Positions 34,578 through 42,843 of a stretch of DNA of 42,843 nt are shown here, one piece after another. Origin of the DNA: Lentisphaerota bacterium. Its GTDB lineage: Bacteria; Verrucomicrobiota; Lentisphaeria; Victivallales; Victivallaceae. The stretch is from assembly GCA_024225035.1 (NCBI GenBank), contig JAAEMX010000355.1, positions 1-42,843 on the forward strand, in the 5' to 3' direction. Made by a program: the position numbers and the translations under genes. Within the stretch, counting starts at the first letter, position 1. Every line of letters begins with the position of its first letter. The notes beneath the pieces were generated by a model, which searched no databases, had not been told where the DNA came from, and saw only the letters and a program-made list of their open reading frames with translations.

Positions 34578-36434
34578 CTAACCGTGCTGACCTGCTGCTT
34601 TTACCAGCGTCGCACAGAGTCTTTCAAATGACATTCCGGCTTTGCGGCAAGCCTTAGGTACCAGGCTGTCCGAGGTGAATCCCGGAATATTATTGCCCTC
34701 AAGCATGTAAGGCACTCCGTCTTTGCCGACCATGAAATCAACCCGCAGCAGATCACGGCTTCCGGTAACTTCATAGAATTTCAAAGCCTGCTTTGAAGCT
34801 TCGGCCTGAATTTCTTCTGATACGTGCTCAGGCGGACATAAATAATGGGTAGCACCGTTATTGTGCAAGTATTTCGCGTCGTAGTCATAAAAACCGTTTG
34901 GAGTAACAATTTCAATCGCCGGAAGTGCCTCTCCATTTATAATTCCAACAGTAATTTCCGGCCCTTCAATATACTCTTCAACAAGCAGCTCTTTGTCATA
35001 TTCAAAGGCTTTCTTTAAGCAAGCTTCCAAACACTCACGAGTCAAGGCCTTATAAATACCAACAGTAGAACCTTCACGAGGCGGCTTTACTATAACCGGA
35101 AAATTAAAATCTTCAGATACGTTATGATCATCAGGAGTAACAACGCACCAGCGCGCCGTCGGAATAGAAGCCTCATCCATTATTTTCTTGCTCAAAAGCT
35201 TGTCAAAAACTTTTTGGCTGGCATCGCTGCCGCAGCCGACAAAGCAAATACTATCATTTTCAAGCAGCTTCTGCAATTCGCCATTTTCTCCCCAACCGCC
35301 ATGCAGCGCTGGAAAAACAATATTGGCTTTTCTGATTCGGTCCGTAACTTCACAGTCAGTTACCCAAACCTCATCAACTTCATAACCACAGTTACGCAAG
35401 GCATCAGCAACCGCTGAACCAGACTGCAAAGAAACTTCTTTTTCGTTACTGCTGCCGCCCTTGAGCACAGCAATGCAAGGTGCCGGTGCTTCGGCACAAA
35501 CCCGGTCCCTGCCCTGAGCATCAACAAAACAAACCTCAGGCCTCAGGTAAAGCCCAGTCTCTTCGGCAACGCAACGTCTAATCTGACTCATCAATTTGAT
35601 GATATCATCCTCTGAAGCGCGTTTTGAATTTATTATATAATTGGCATGCTTTTCACTGACATAAGCATCACCACATTCTGTATTTTTCATTCCACAAAAG
35701 TCAATCAATCGACCAGCCGGCTCATCAGCACAGACATTTTTAAAAGCACAACCTGCACTGCGTCCTCTCGGTTCTCTAGCACGGCGGTGCTTAAGCTCGG
35801 TGCTGATTTTCTCAAGCTCTTCAGCAGTATCACAAGGCGGCAACTTTAAAATAGCGGCTGTAATAATAACATCTCTAGGCACTGATGAATTACGGTAAGT
35901 CCATTCGATTTCAGTCCCTGACGCAGACCAGGGGCTGCCTTCCATGTTGTACCCACACAGTTCAGCCACATAATCTCCAATAGATACGCCATGTGCCCCG
36001 GCATTCATACGGATTGCTCCGCCAACAGTTCCCGGGATCGCGGCCAAAGGAGCAATTCCTCCAAAACCACGCCTGGCACTGATACTCACCAAGTCAGAAA
36101 GACGCACCCCGGAACCAGCCGTCACATGCTGGCGTCCCGGTCTGACTCTGATAAAATCATTCTGACAGAGCCTGACTACAATACCTGTAAAAGGCTTGTC
36201 AGCACCAACAGTATCTGAGCCCCCGCCCAGAATATAAACTTTAATGTCGCGTTTATAGCAGAATTTTAATAACTGTGCTAAAGAAATATCGTCAGTAGGT
36301 TCGGCCAGAACCGGCACTTCGCCGCCAGCTCCAAGTGATGTGATTTCCCGCCACCCGACATTATATTTCAACGGTAAAAGCGGAAAGGCATTTTCGAATT
36401 CTTGATGGAATTGTGGAGAAGTGATGTCCGTCAT
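34578..36434 (-). CDS. Fused MurB-Ddl: UDP-MurNAc dehydrogenase and D-Ala-D-Ala ligase
   Basis: 618 residues holding two peptidoglycan enzymes. Residues 1-304 are MurB: FAD-binding LGAGGEV and ILGGGSDT, PLAAIPGTVGGAIRMNAGAHG, the proton donor position in GRSAGCAFKN (C229 where Ser is usual), and the catalytic Glu E300 in LRPEVCFV. Residues about 318-618 are Ddl, an ATP-grasp ligase: LKGGSSNEKEVSLQSG, FPALHGGWGENG, KPPREGSTVGI, LLRVDFM and EGNNIPGFTSDSLVP. All catalytic motifs of both parts are present. The two act at different points in cytoplasmic precursor synthesis, and both products feed MurC-MurF. The gene follows hisI by 12 bases on the same strand. Confidence 0.95.
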   Translation of the reverse strand: MTDITSPQFHQEFENAFPLLPLKYNVGWREITSLGAGGEVPVLAEPTDDISLAQLLKFCYKRDIKVYILGGGSDTVGADKPFTGIVVRLCQNDFIRVRPGRQHVTAGSGVRLSDLVSISARRGFGGIAPLAAIPGTVGGAIRMNAGAHGVSIGDYVAELCGYNMEGSPWSASGTEIEWTYRNSSVPRDVIITAAILKLPPCDTAEELEKISTELKHRRAREPRGRSAGCAFKNVCADEPAGRLIDFCGMKNTECGDAYVSEKHANYIINSKRASEDDIIKLMSQIRRCVAEETGLYLRPEVCFVDAQGRDRVCAEAPAPCIAVLKGGSSNEKEVSLQSGSAVADALRNCGYEVDEVWVTDCEVTDRIRKANIVFPALHGGWGENGELQKLLENDSICFVGCGSDASQKVFDKLLSKKIMDEASIPTARWCVVTPDDHNVSEDFNFPVIVKPPREGSTVGIYKALTRECLEACLKKAFEYDKELLVEEYIEGPEITVGIINGEALPAIEIVTPNGFYDYDAKYLHNNGATHYLCPPEHVSEEIQAEASKQALKFYEVTGSRDLLRVDFMVGKDGVPYMLEGNNIPGFTSDSLVPKACRKAGMSFERLCATLVKAAGQHG

Positions 36435-36446
36435 CGGCTTTGCATC

Positions 36447-36821
36447 CTATTTATAAACTTCGTCCGGATTAAAAACAGGTTCGCCTACAGTAACCAGTTC
36501 GTCACCTTCGACCCTGCGATAAAAACATGTGCGGTAACCAACGTGACAGGCTGCCCCGCCAATCTGGTCAACTTTAAAAACAACTGTATCTTCATCACAG
36601 TCTACGAGAATTTCCTTAACCTTCTGGACGTTACCAGAGGACTCGCCTTTTTTCCAGAGCTTGCTTCTTGAACGTGACCAGTAAGTGGCGTTACCGCTCT
36701 TCAAAGTTTCTTCCCAGGACTCTTCATTAATGTAAGCCAGCATCAATACTTCGCCGGTTTTATAATCCTGAGCGATTGCGGGTATGAGTCCGTCACCTTT
36801 AGAAAAATCGAGTTTTACCAT
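36447..36821 (-). CDS. hisI: Phosphoribosyl-AMP cyclohydrolase
   Basis: 124 residues, a single-domain HisI without the HisE pyrophosphohydrolase part. It opens the ring of PR-AMP, the third step of histidine synthesis, with zinc. Motifs: [38 protein letters not shown], the metal residues [13 protein letters not shown] and the Cys pair in [12 protein letters not shown]. Full length. Its ATG at 36821 opens a two-gene unit with murB-ddl. No other his genes are near, so the pathway is dispersed in this genome. Confidence 0.96.
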   Translation of the reverse strand: MVKLDFSKGDGLIPAIAQDYKTGEVLMLAYINEESWEETLKSGNATYWSRSRSKLWKKGESSGNVQKVKEILVDCDEDTVVFKVDQIGGAACHVGYRTCFYRRVEGDELVTVGEPVFNPDEVYK

Positions 36822-37074
36822 CTATAGCCCCAGTGTTTAAGGAATTTAATTATCGTTTTATGTGATTAGTTCAAAATACATCAAATATTTTAAAATTCAC
36901 AATATTTGCAATAAATTTTTAAGAAAAGTTGCTAAAATCACAGCTCAAAACGATAATTCCCAAGCAAATCTATTTCTGCACTTGCATAGAGCAGCATGTT
37001 TGCCCCTTGAAATAAAGCGTCTGTAGAATTATAATTTTAAAACAAATTATTTTCATATCAGGGGAGATATTCAA

Positions 37075-37563
37075 GTGACCATCAAGCACATCATCAAACT
37101 TCTATCCTTTTCAATACTTGCTGGAATTGTAACAAGTTTCGGTGGCGGTGAACTAGCACTTGCAAAGGGTGTTACTTTAGCAGTTTGCCTTACATCCGCT
37201 ATTATAATCATTACCAAATATATTGCTGATACCAAATTCGATGGACTCTTATTTTGTTCGTTCTTTGGCGGAATCAGTGCAATTCCATGCAGTATACTGA
37301 CATATTTTCTACTTCCAACACCTCCTCCGGAAGTTCCCCTCTTTGTATATCTGTCAGCCCCAGTACTGTATGGAATACTCTTTACTCTCGGAATGTCAAT
37401 TTACCACAGATATAAACTTAATGTTTTCTGGGGGTACAATATTGTCCTTATTCTTATGTACATTGGAGCTTTTTACCGCCTTTACCCTCTTTTTACTGAT
37501 CCACAAACTGTCAATTATGATTTGATTGGCATACTTGTAACAGCCGCACCATTTACCACATAA
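37075..37563 (+). CDS. Unknown integral membrane protein
   Basis: 162 residues from a GTG at 37075 with a GGGGAG site nine bases upstream. Hydrophobic throughout, with about five membrane helices: LLSFSILAGIVTSF, GVTLAVCLTSAIIII, LLFCSFFGGISAIPCSILTYFLL, LSAPVLYGILFTLGM and IVLILMYIGAFYRLY. No family recognised. Its stop overlaps the start of the next gene (TAATG), so the pair is translationally coupled. Partner of the propeller-like protein that follows; function unknown. Confidence 0.72.
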   Translation: MTIKHIIKLLSFSILAGIVTSFGGGELALAKGVTLAVCLTSAIIIITKYIADTKFDGLLFCSFFGGISAIPCSILTYFLLPTPPPEVPLFVYLSAPVLYGILFTLGMSIYHRYKLNVFWGYNIVLILMYIGAFYRLYPLFTDPQTVNYDLIGILVTAAPFTT

Positions 37564-38525
37564 TGTTCTTAATTCAGCATAAATGGAACTGGAAGCATTT
37601 ACAGCGACCAATTTCATCGTCACCATCTTCAGTTTTCGGCTGTGAAATAGTAGTATTGGGCATAGTTGTCCTTATTATGTCTTTTACTTTTGGAATGAGA
37701 CGAAATGATATGTTTTTACAAATAGGAAGACATAATCCACACCTTATGAATGAAATAAGATATCCGATATTCATTCATAAGAATATCTACTTCAAGGGCC
37801 GTAAGTTTTCTATAAAGATTGAAGGAATAGATAAAAATTTTGCTGCAGTAAAATATAAAGAAGAAGCATGGGATATAATTGACTTAAACAATAAACGAAA
37901 AAAAGTAGTCCAAATCCATTATGAGTCATTTTATAAGCTATCCCCTGATTGCAGAAAAATGGCTTTTCGTTCCTTAGATTCTTTTATTTCTTATTCTGAA
38001 AGTGTAGCGGTCATTGATCTGTTAAGCAAAAGCAATAACGTTAAAACAAAACAGGGATTTGGGATGATTTTTTGTTGGACTTCTGAGGGCAATTTAATTC
38101 TCGAAGAGTACAAAAATGAAGAACCAAACGACAACCTGTTTTTATTTGATGTAAAGACGAAAAAACTAACTTCTTTCGCCAAAGGAGAAAGTCCTTCCTT
38201 GGCTCCTAAAAGCGGTAGAGTAACTTATGCGAGAAACAGTAAATTATTTTCTAACCATCCAAATGAGCTTAAAGGAAAATACATATGCGATTTTCATAAA
38301 TCTGAAAATAGACACTTTAAAATGCTTTATCAATTATCACCAGACGAGAAGTTCTTACTTTATACCGTTTGTCGATATAACACGCTTTATTTCTCTTCAA
38401 GATATATAATCATCAAAAAGCTTTCGACGGGAGAAGAGCATATTTTACTATGTAAAAACCTACCGTGGTTGCCAACATGGCTCGAGCCGGAAACCGCCCA
38501 ATACATCATCGATAATAACTTATAG
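37563..38525 (+). CDS. Membrane-anchored protein with possible beta-propeller repeats
   Basis: 320 residues starting at the coupled ATG. A membrane anchor at about 28-45 (IVVLGIVVLIMSFTFG) is followed by a large, mostly beta domain. Segments such as YKLSPDCRKMAFRSLDSF, FCWTSEGNLILEEY, FDVKTKKLTSFAKGESPSL and YQLSPDEKFLLYTVC are in the style of TolB/WD40-like propeller blades, where LSPDG.K.AF is the usual motif. I would not go beyond that. Together with the gene before it, it forms a two-gene unit closed by a hairpin at 38528. The first 25 residues are of odd composition (WNWKHLQRPISSSPSS) and an alternative start cannot be excluded. Confidence 0.7.
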   Translation: MFLIQHKWNWKHLQRPISSSPSSVFGCEIVVLGIVVLIMSFTFGMRRNDMFLQIGRHNPHLMNEIRYPIFIHKNIYFKGRKFSIKIEGIDKNFAAVKYKEEAWDIIDLNNKRKKVVQIHYESFYKLSPDCRKMAFRSLDSFISYSESVAVIDLLSKSNNVKTKQGFGMIFCWTSEGNLILEEYKNEEPNDNLFLFDVKTKKLTSFAKGESPSLAPKSGRVTYARNSKLFSNHPNELKGKYICDFHKSENRHFKMLYQLSPDEKFLLYTVCRYNTLYFSSRYIIIKKLSTGEEHILLCKNLPWLPTWLEPETAQYIIDNNL

Positions 38526-38527
38526 AA

Positions 38528-38570
38528 AAATTTCCAAAGTTAAGAAATAACTTGATTATACTGGAAATTT
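38528..38570 (+). terminator. Nested hairpin, terminator or regulatory element
   Basis: Outer stem AAATTTCCA (38528-38536) / TGGAAATTT (38562-38570), 9 bp; inner stem AAGTTA (38537-38542) / TAACTT (38548-38553). No T tract follows on plus; on minus five T follow. It separates the propeller pair from the micro-lipoprotein operon and may also act in its leader. Confidence 0.5.
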
Positions 38571-38633
38571 CATAATTTGAAAGGTATATTCTAGAATATT
38601 ATTTTGATAAATAATAAATCACAGGAGAGCAAG

Positions 38634-38705
38634 ATGAAATTTACAGGGTTAATGCTGGCATTGGTCGTTTGCGCACTTATTTTTACAGGTTGCGGCCCAC
38701 TCTAA
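38634..38705 (+). CDS. Micro-lipoprotein, 23 residues
   Basis: ATG with a good AGGAGAG site seven bases upstream encodes MKFTGLMLALVVCALIFTGC followed by GPL and TAA. It has a Lys near the start, a hydrophobic core, and a lipobox ending ALIFTGC, so signal peptidase II should leave a diacylglyceryl-Cys-Gly-Pro-Leu tetrapeptide. Its TAA is directly followed by the ATG of the methyltransferase gene, with no base between. Such very small lipoproteins resemble entericidins or lysis-type lipoproteins in layout. In this context it could also be the precursor of a modified lipopeptide signal. Too short for a family call; the ribosome binding site and lipobox make it credible. Confidence 0.65.
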   Translation: MKFTGLMLALVVCALIFTGCGPL

Positions 38706-39563
38706 ATGAATAAATACCTTGCATGTGCAAAACTCAACTGGCAGATGTTCAAAAACGTTATTGCCGAACGCTGGCTCAATAACAGCGATTTTGAGAATGG
38801 TTATGACAGCCTTGCCGAACATTATGATTCAAACTGGCTGATTCATTTAAAATCGGTAACATCACAACTTCTTGATGGGCTGCCGCTGGAAACTCAAGGC
38901 TCAATTCTAGATTTGGGCTGTGGTACTGGTTACACTACACAATGGCTGGAACAAAATTTCCCTGACAATGAAATAGCTGCAGTCGATATTTCTAGCGGAA
39001 TGCTGGATCAGGCAAAAAAGATATGCCAACGTTCTCGATTTTATCATGATGATATGCTTGATTTCATGCAGTCACAACCTAGCAATTCAGCAGGTATGAT
39101 TGTTTCAGGATGGGCAGTAGGATACTCTAATCTTCCCAAGCTTCTTAATGAATGCGCCAGAGTCCTGACACCCGGTGGACGTTTTGCGTTTGTAGTTAAT
39201 TACGCTGACACTCTTGAACCTGTTTTTTACGCCTACAAACATTGTATGGCTCAATTTCCCGGAAAAGTTAAAAAAGCTTTAAATGTACATTTTCCTCAAA
39301 ATTGGCAATCTCTAGAAAAATTATTATCCCTCAGCTGCTTCACTACTGAATTCAAAAAAGAAGGATGCATAGCCATTGCACCTCCGACCGGAAAATCCTC
39401 AACGCTAAACTGGCTCCTCAAAACAGGTACTATAGCCGGTTTTGATAAGGTCTTACCTCTGGCCGAAGATAACGAAATAGCCGACTTCTTTGAACAGAAA
39501 CTAAGAGAGTGCCCTGCCCCTTTAGAACATCAATACATAATATACAGTGGAGTCAAAAATTGA
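38706..39563 (+). CDS. Class I SAM-dependent methyltransferase (BioC/UbiE-like)
   Basis: 285 residues. The SAM-binding loop ILDLGCGTGYTTQW is at 67-80, motif II is around AAVDISSGMLDQAKK, and motif IV is in GMIVSGWAVGYSNLPKLLNE, followed by RVLTPGGRFAFVV. So it is a small-molecule or peptide methyltransferase; substrate unknown. The N-terminal 30 residues (LACAKLNWQMFKNVIAERWL) are amphipathic and could dock to the membrane. It starts at the base after the stop of the micro-lipoprotein and overlaps the radical SAM gene start by four bases (TTGA), so the three are one translationally linked unit. Confidence 0.88.
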   Translation: MNKYLACAKLNWQMFKNVIAERWLNNSDFENGYDSLAEHYDSNWLIHLKSVTSQLLDGLPLETQGSILDLGCGTGYTTQWLEQNFPDNEIAAVDISSGMLDQAKKICQRSRFYHDDMLDFMQSQPSNSAGMIVSGWAVGYSNLPKLLNECARVLTPGGRFAFVVNYADTLEPVFYAYKHCMAQFPGKVKKALNVHFPQNWQSLEKLLSLSCFTTEFKKEGCIAIAPPTGKSSTLNWLLKTGTIAGFDKVLPLAEDNEIADFFEQKLRECPAPLEHQYIIYSGVKN

Positions 39564-40849
39564 ACAGACAGCTGCTAAATCTCTTAAAAATAATATTGGA
39601 CAGAAAAATTACTTCTGTTCCGCTGAAAGTAATGCGTAAACTCCGCAAAAATGGCATAAAGCGCCTCCCCGACTGCAGCAAAGGATTAAAAGCGCAACTC
39701 AGCGCATTGAAGTTTGCCAAACAATGGTTAAGTGGTGAACGCTTAACACGCCACGCCAACCGATGGGTATTGAACTCATTTTTCCCGCCATTTCCTTCAA
39801 AAGCATTTAACCGAATGTTTGAAAATATGCTAAGCGGACGCAAATTCAGTCCAGTTTCGGCTTACATAGCAATAATTGACAAATGTCCGTTCAGCTGTCG
39901 ACACTGCAGTGCAAAGATGCGTAAAAGCATCGATTTTTCAACAGGTCAAATCAAAGACATCATTTCTCAACTGCATGACCTCGGAGTAAGTGTGATAGGG
40001 TTAACAGGCGGCGAACCGCTGCTGCGTCATGATCTTTGTCAAATCATAAAGCACGCCTCCGACTTAGGCATAGAAACAGTAGTCTTCACTTCAGGTCACT
40101 GGCTGACACAGGAATATGCTTATAGCCTGAAAAATACCGGACTCTGGGGAGTATGCATCAGTCTGGACAGCTCAGATGCGGAATCTTTCAATAAATTCCG
40201 CAACAGCCAAAAAGCCTTTTCTACAGCAATTTCAGCTATTCACGCTTCAAAACAAATGGGCTTATACACCATGATTGGAGCTGTTGCCACCCCTGAATTC
40301 GTTGACAAAAAGCACTATAAATCATTATATAATTTCGCCGCATCAAAAAACATTGATGAATTACGTATCGTTGAGCCCATGCCAAGTGGACGACTTCGTG
40401 ATTACCATTATCAATTTTTACTAAACAAACAACAAATCGATACACTTAAAAATTTTCATCAAAAGATGAATCAAGGCAAAGAATATACAAAAGTATGTGC
40501 TTTTAACCATATCGAAAGCCCGGAACTACTAGGCTGTGGCGGAGGAACTCAGCACATGTATATTGATGCAGGCGGTGAGGTTTGTCCCTGCTACTTCACA
40601 GCAATGAGCTTTGGTAATGTAACAAAAGAACCTTTATTTGATATCTGGCAACGCATGAATGAAGCCATGATCATGCCGCGCCGTAACTGTTTTGTCCAAA
40701 CAAACTATGAGGCAATAAATCAGGCAGCAAAAGACACAGGAGAATATCCATTATCTCCAAAGTCCAGTTGTCAACTATGTCAAGAAACCGGGCAGGACGA
40801 TTTACCGGATTATTTCAAAGTAGTCATGGAGCAGCAAGGTAATACTTGA
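39560..40849 (+). CDS. Radical SAM protein with SPASM-like C-terminus
   Basis: 429 residues from the TTG at 39560, chosen because GGAG lies 7 bases before it and it overlaps the preceding stop. The cluster motif is DKCPFSCRHC (C109, C113, C116), followed by LTGGEPLLRHDL (GGEP) and CISLDSSDAESFNKFR. The C-terminal part has a Cys-rich region, CAFNHIESPELLGCGGGTQ, then MYIDAGGEVCPC and SSCQLCQETG, the layout of SPASM or twitch domains that bind extra iron-sulfur clusters. Such enzymes modify peptides (sactipeptides, PQQ, mycofactocin) or lipids and cofactors. About 90 N-terminal residues are basic and helical, unusual for the family. Substrate unknown; context suggests it acts with the adjacent methyltransferase. 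Confidence 0.87.
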   Translation: MNRQLLNLLKIILDRKITSVPLKVMRKLRKNGIKRLPDCSKGLKAQLSALKFAKQWLSGERLTRHANRWVLNSFFPPFPSKAFNRMFENMLSGRKFSPVSAYIAIIDKCPFSCRHCSAKMRKSIDFSTGQIKDIISQLHDLGVSVIGLTGGEPLLRHDLCQIIKHASDLGIETVVFTSGHWLTQEYAYSLKNTGLWGVCISLDSSDAESFNKFRNSQKAFSTAISAIHASKQMGLYTMIGAVATPEFVDKKHYKSLYNFAASKNIDELRIVEPMPSGRLRDYHYQFLLNKQQIDTLKNFHQKMNQGKEYTKVCAFNHIESPELLGCGGGTQHMYIDAGGEVCPCYFTAMSFGNVTKEPLFDIWQRMNEAMIMPRRNCFVQTNYEAINQAAKDTGEYPLSPKSSCQLCQETGQDDLPDYFKVVMEQQGNT

Positions 40850-40910
40850 AAAACTGCGCCTTAAGATAATAGATATAATTAATTAAAATTTGATCATACA
40901 TGGGAGAATA

Positions 40911-42076
40911 ATGGGACGTACTCTAATTGTCATTTTATGCTTACTCACAATTTCACTTTATGCTACTGACAGGCAAAAAATCTAATGGAATTACATTTAA
41001 TGTTGATAAAGTAAAAATAGCTTCAAAGGCCTTACCGGAAAGTGAAGTAAAAAAATTCTTAGCATTAAAGTACGGAAAATTTGAATCATATTCCAGAAAA
41101 CACAGACAATTAGTATGTTTTCTACATCACCCATTTATAATGACTGTTAATCATGCATTTTCTGATCATAGACCTATAGTTATAAGCCCAGATCATATCT
41201 GGCTGCTAATACTTCAAGGATTTGCAAATCATGTAAAATGCAACTCTGAAAAGTTACGATATGAACTTGTCAAACATTCAGGAAAAATTACTCATAAAGT
41301 CATAAGAAATGATTTCGTTATGGGAAAAATAGATAACCCTTGGGAAGAAGTTTTCTCACAATTTAGCAAAGAAATTAATCGACATATAAACCCTGAACTC
41401 TAAAATACCCTTATTCCAAAGTTTTCACCCACAACAATTGTCGAAAAGTCGGCTTTTAATATTTGTTTTATGAAAGCAATGGATAAATATTTTTCTTATG
41501 AGGCCATGACATTCTGCGGGTTTCCATCGATAACACTTGAAGGAACCACTCATGATTGGGAAGATATTTTAAAAAGAACTAAACAATTATCAAATATAAT
41601 TTAAAATGGTGAACCGATAAACTGGAGCGGTCCTGCAGAAATTCGTCAACGCCTCTAAAGGACAACCTAACGTAAAGTTTTGGAAATCATTTTACAAGAT
41701 AAAAGGAGAAAGTGGAGAACCCTATATTTCTGGCTGAATTTTAACGTTTTTTCCATATTTTAGTAAAAAAACAGATGGTAATACCGTAATGTTGCCCGGA
41801 ATATATTTTAAACAAAACAACTCTAAAAATAGCATAGTAGGAATAAATGATTTTCCTAACCGAATGTATATAGTAGCATTTATATGGAATTATTATGGAA
41901 AAAAATATGACATGGACTTCATTGCCGGTTTCATTGCTACATCTCAAAACAAAAAAACACTTGCCCTAAGGCCGGAAATAGGCTGGATTGTGAGACATCG
42001 AGAAACATACAATGACTTAATGAAAAGAATAGAAGCTAATAGGGAAAAAACTGAAAAATATATCTTTGACGATTAA
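40911..42076 (+). pseudogene. Decayed DUF4419 protein gene with signal peptide
   Basis: Pieces in three frames join into one DUF4419 protein of about 385 residues. ATG at 40911 gives a signal peptide (GRTLIVILCLLTISLYA); a one-base shift at the A6 run 40975-40980 moves to the frame with NHAFSDHRPIVISPDHIWLL and ILQGFANHVKCNSEKLRYEL, which hits TAA at 41401. In-frame beyond it follow MKAMDKYFSYEAMTFCGFPS and ITLEGTTHDWEDILKRTKQL, then TAA at 41602. A second shift near 41605-41640 leads to QKFVNASKGQPNVKFWKSFY, a TGA at 41735-41737 where Trp is expected (ISG*ILTFFPYF), and finally FIAGFIATSQNKKTLALRPE, ending at 42076. With two shifts and three stops the gene is dead. DUF4419 has no settled function. 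Confidence 0.85.
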
Positions 42077-42843
42077 ATAATTATCTACTGATAAAAAACG
42101 TTAAACAGGGAATTGTCCATACAGAGCAACTAAACCATTCATATATTATGTGTAATAATGAAAAATAAAGCTATAATTTACTCATTTTTATTCTATTTTA
42201 CTTTGCCAATCTAAAAAAATACAACTAAGGCCGTAAAAGCAATTTCATCATTAGGAACTATTTTATGTTTGATTTATTATCTGATAATTCGCTTCGACTT
42301 TCCACTTCAAAACAAACAACCTACATTTAAAATAAGGTGTAAAAGTTCACAAAACTCCCAGGATAAGAATTAATAATTCCTGTTTAAACTTTTCAATTTG
42401 CTCCATTTCGCCATTGATACTATTTCTATTTAAAGTCGTTCAATTGGTAATTTTCGCAGTGACTTCCTTTTTTTCTCTAAGCAGTAACTGTCAGGCAAGA
42501 CATCATTCCCTTGATAATCATTCTACCTTCCTCATCCCTCTTGCCTTTCTTGACAATTATCATCCTTATCATCACCAAACTTTGTAAAAATGCATCATTT
42601 TACTTCTATAAACACATTCGTTGTCCTGTCGAGCCAATACTCCTTTAAAGATTTTTACCTTCACATTTAAATTACCAGAGATTTTGACATTTTTCGTCAT
42701 AAAATTTACTCTCATATGAGTTCCCAGTAATCCCCTCCCCAAATATAGCGCGGCAGGATTTTTACCTACATACGTTTTCCGTCGAACAGAGACACAGTGC
42801 AGTGGCGGAACGCTGGTTCGGGGTTTGTACGGTTGCAGTTTAT
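42077..42843. other. AT-rich terminal stretch with weak coding traces
   Basis: About 770 bases without a secure gene. At 42158 an ATG opens MKNKAIIYSFLFYFTLPI, stopped by TAA (42212), with the same frame then open to 42371 including LGTILCLIYYLIIRFDFPL; this may be a broken small membrane protein. On minus a frame open from the right edge to TGA at 42574-42572 spans 90 codons (including RRKTYVGKNPAALYLGRG); it may be the end of a gene lying beyond the window or chance. Neither is called as a gene. Confidence 0.4.

Noticed and set aside
1..42843. CRISPR arrays, insertion sequences or prophage modules
   Set aside because: No regularly spaced direct repeats, transposase motifs, integrase or phage structural genes were seen, despite the accessory character of several segments.
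1..42843. Alternative genetic code (UAG or UGA as sense)
   Set aside because: UAG ends several intact genes, and the UGA at a Trp position occurs only in the DUF4419 gene, which carries other lesions too.

Overview
The window is AT-rich DNA from a Gram-negative bacterium. It encodes LpxC (lipid A), lipoprotein and Sec signal peptides, MurB and Ddl. Several traits fit the PVC superphylum, probably a Lentisphaerota/Victivallales-like or Verrucomicrobiota-like organism: a fused MurB-Ddl, a tandem FabZ next to a separate lpxC, and a small zinc-ribbon plus membrane protein. This placement is an inference from gene architecture; no 16S or ribosomal marker is present. A beta-lysine osmolyte operon with a BCCT transporter suggests life in salty or changing-osmolarity habitats.

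Layout. 1-12,000 is accessory and gene-poor: the end of an ABC substrate-binding protein, a 1135-residue orphan protein, a decayed SGNH hydrolase tail, a metal-dependent amidohydrolase, an orphan with an HHH motif, a 5'-truncated GH18 chitinase, a possible caspase-fold protein and a frameshifted zinc-ribbon/membrane protein. 12,283-17,156 (minus) is a marR-ablA-ablB-BCCT operon for making N-acetyl-beta-lysine and importing betaine-type solutes. 17,200-19,700 holds a secreted PI-PLC-like enzyme behind a leader that can hide its ribosome binding site, and an elongator tRNA-Met. 19,960-32,909 is mostly housekeeping: polyol dehydrogenase, ilvC, fabZ-lpxC, miaA, a lone receiver protein with an isochorismatase-type hydrolase, a marR-MATE efflux operon with a palindromic operator, rhomboid-queA, a DnaJ-like protein with an in-frame amber, and a secreted 5'-nucleotidase. 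33,231-34,503 is a frameshifted orphan. hisI and murB-ddl follow on minus. 37,075-38,525 is an unknown membrane/propeller pair. 38,634-40,849 is the most interesting candidate system: a 23-residue micro-lipoprotein, a SAM methyltransferase and a radical SAM protein in a seamless operon. 40,911-42,076 is a DUF4419 pseudogene with at least five lesions, and the window ends in mostly non-coding DNA.

A theme is gene breakage. Three single-base shifts sit exactly at A5, C5 and A6 runs, and one in-frame amber lies inside an otherwise continuous reading frame. The DUF4419 gene and the SGNH tail are too damaged to be explained by sequencing error alone, so real decay is present; the single-lesion genes could be either. 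Functional names rest on motifs read by eye, without database searches.
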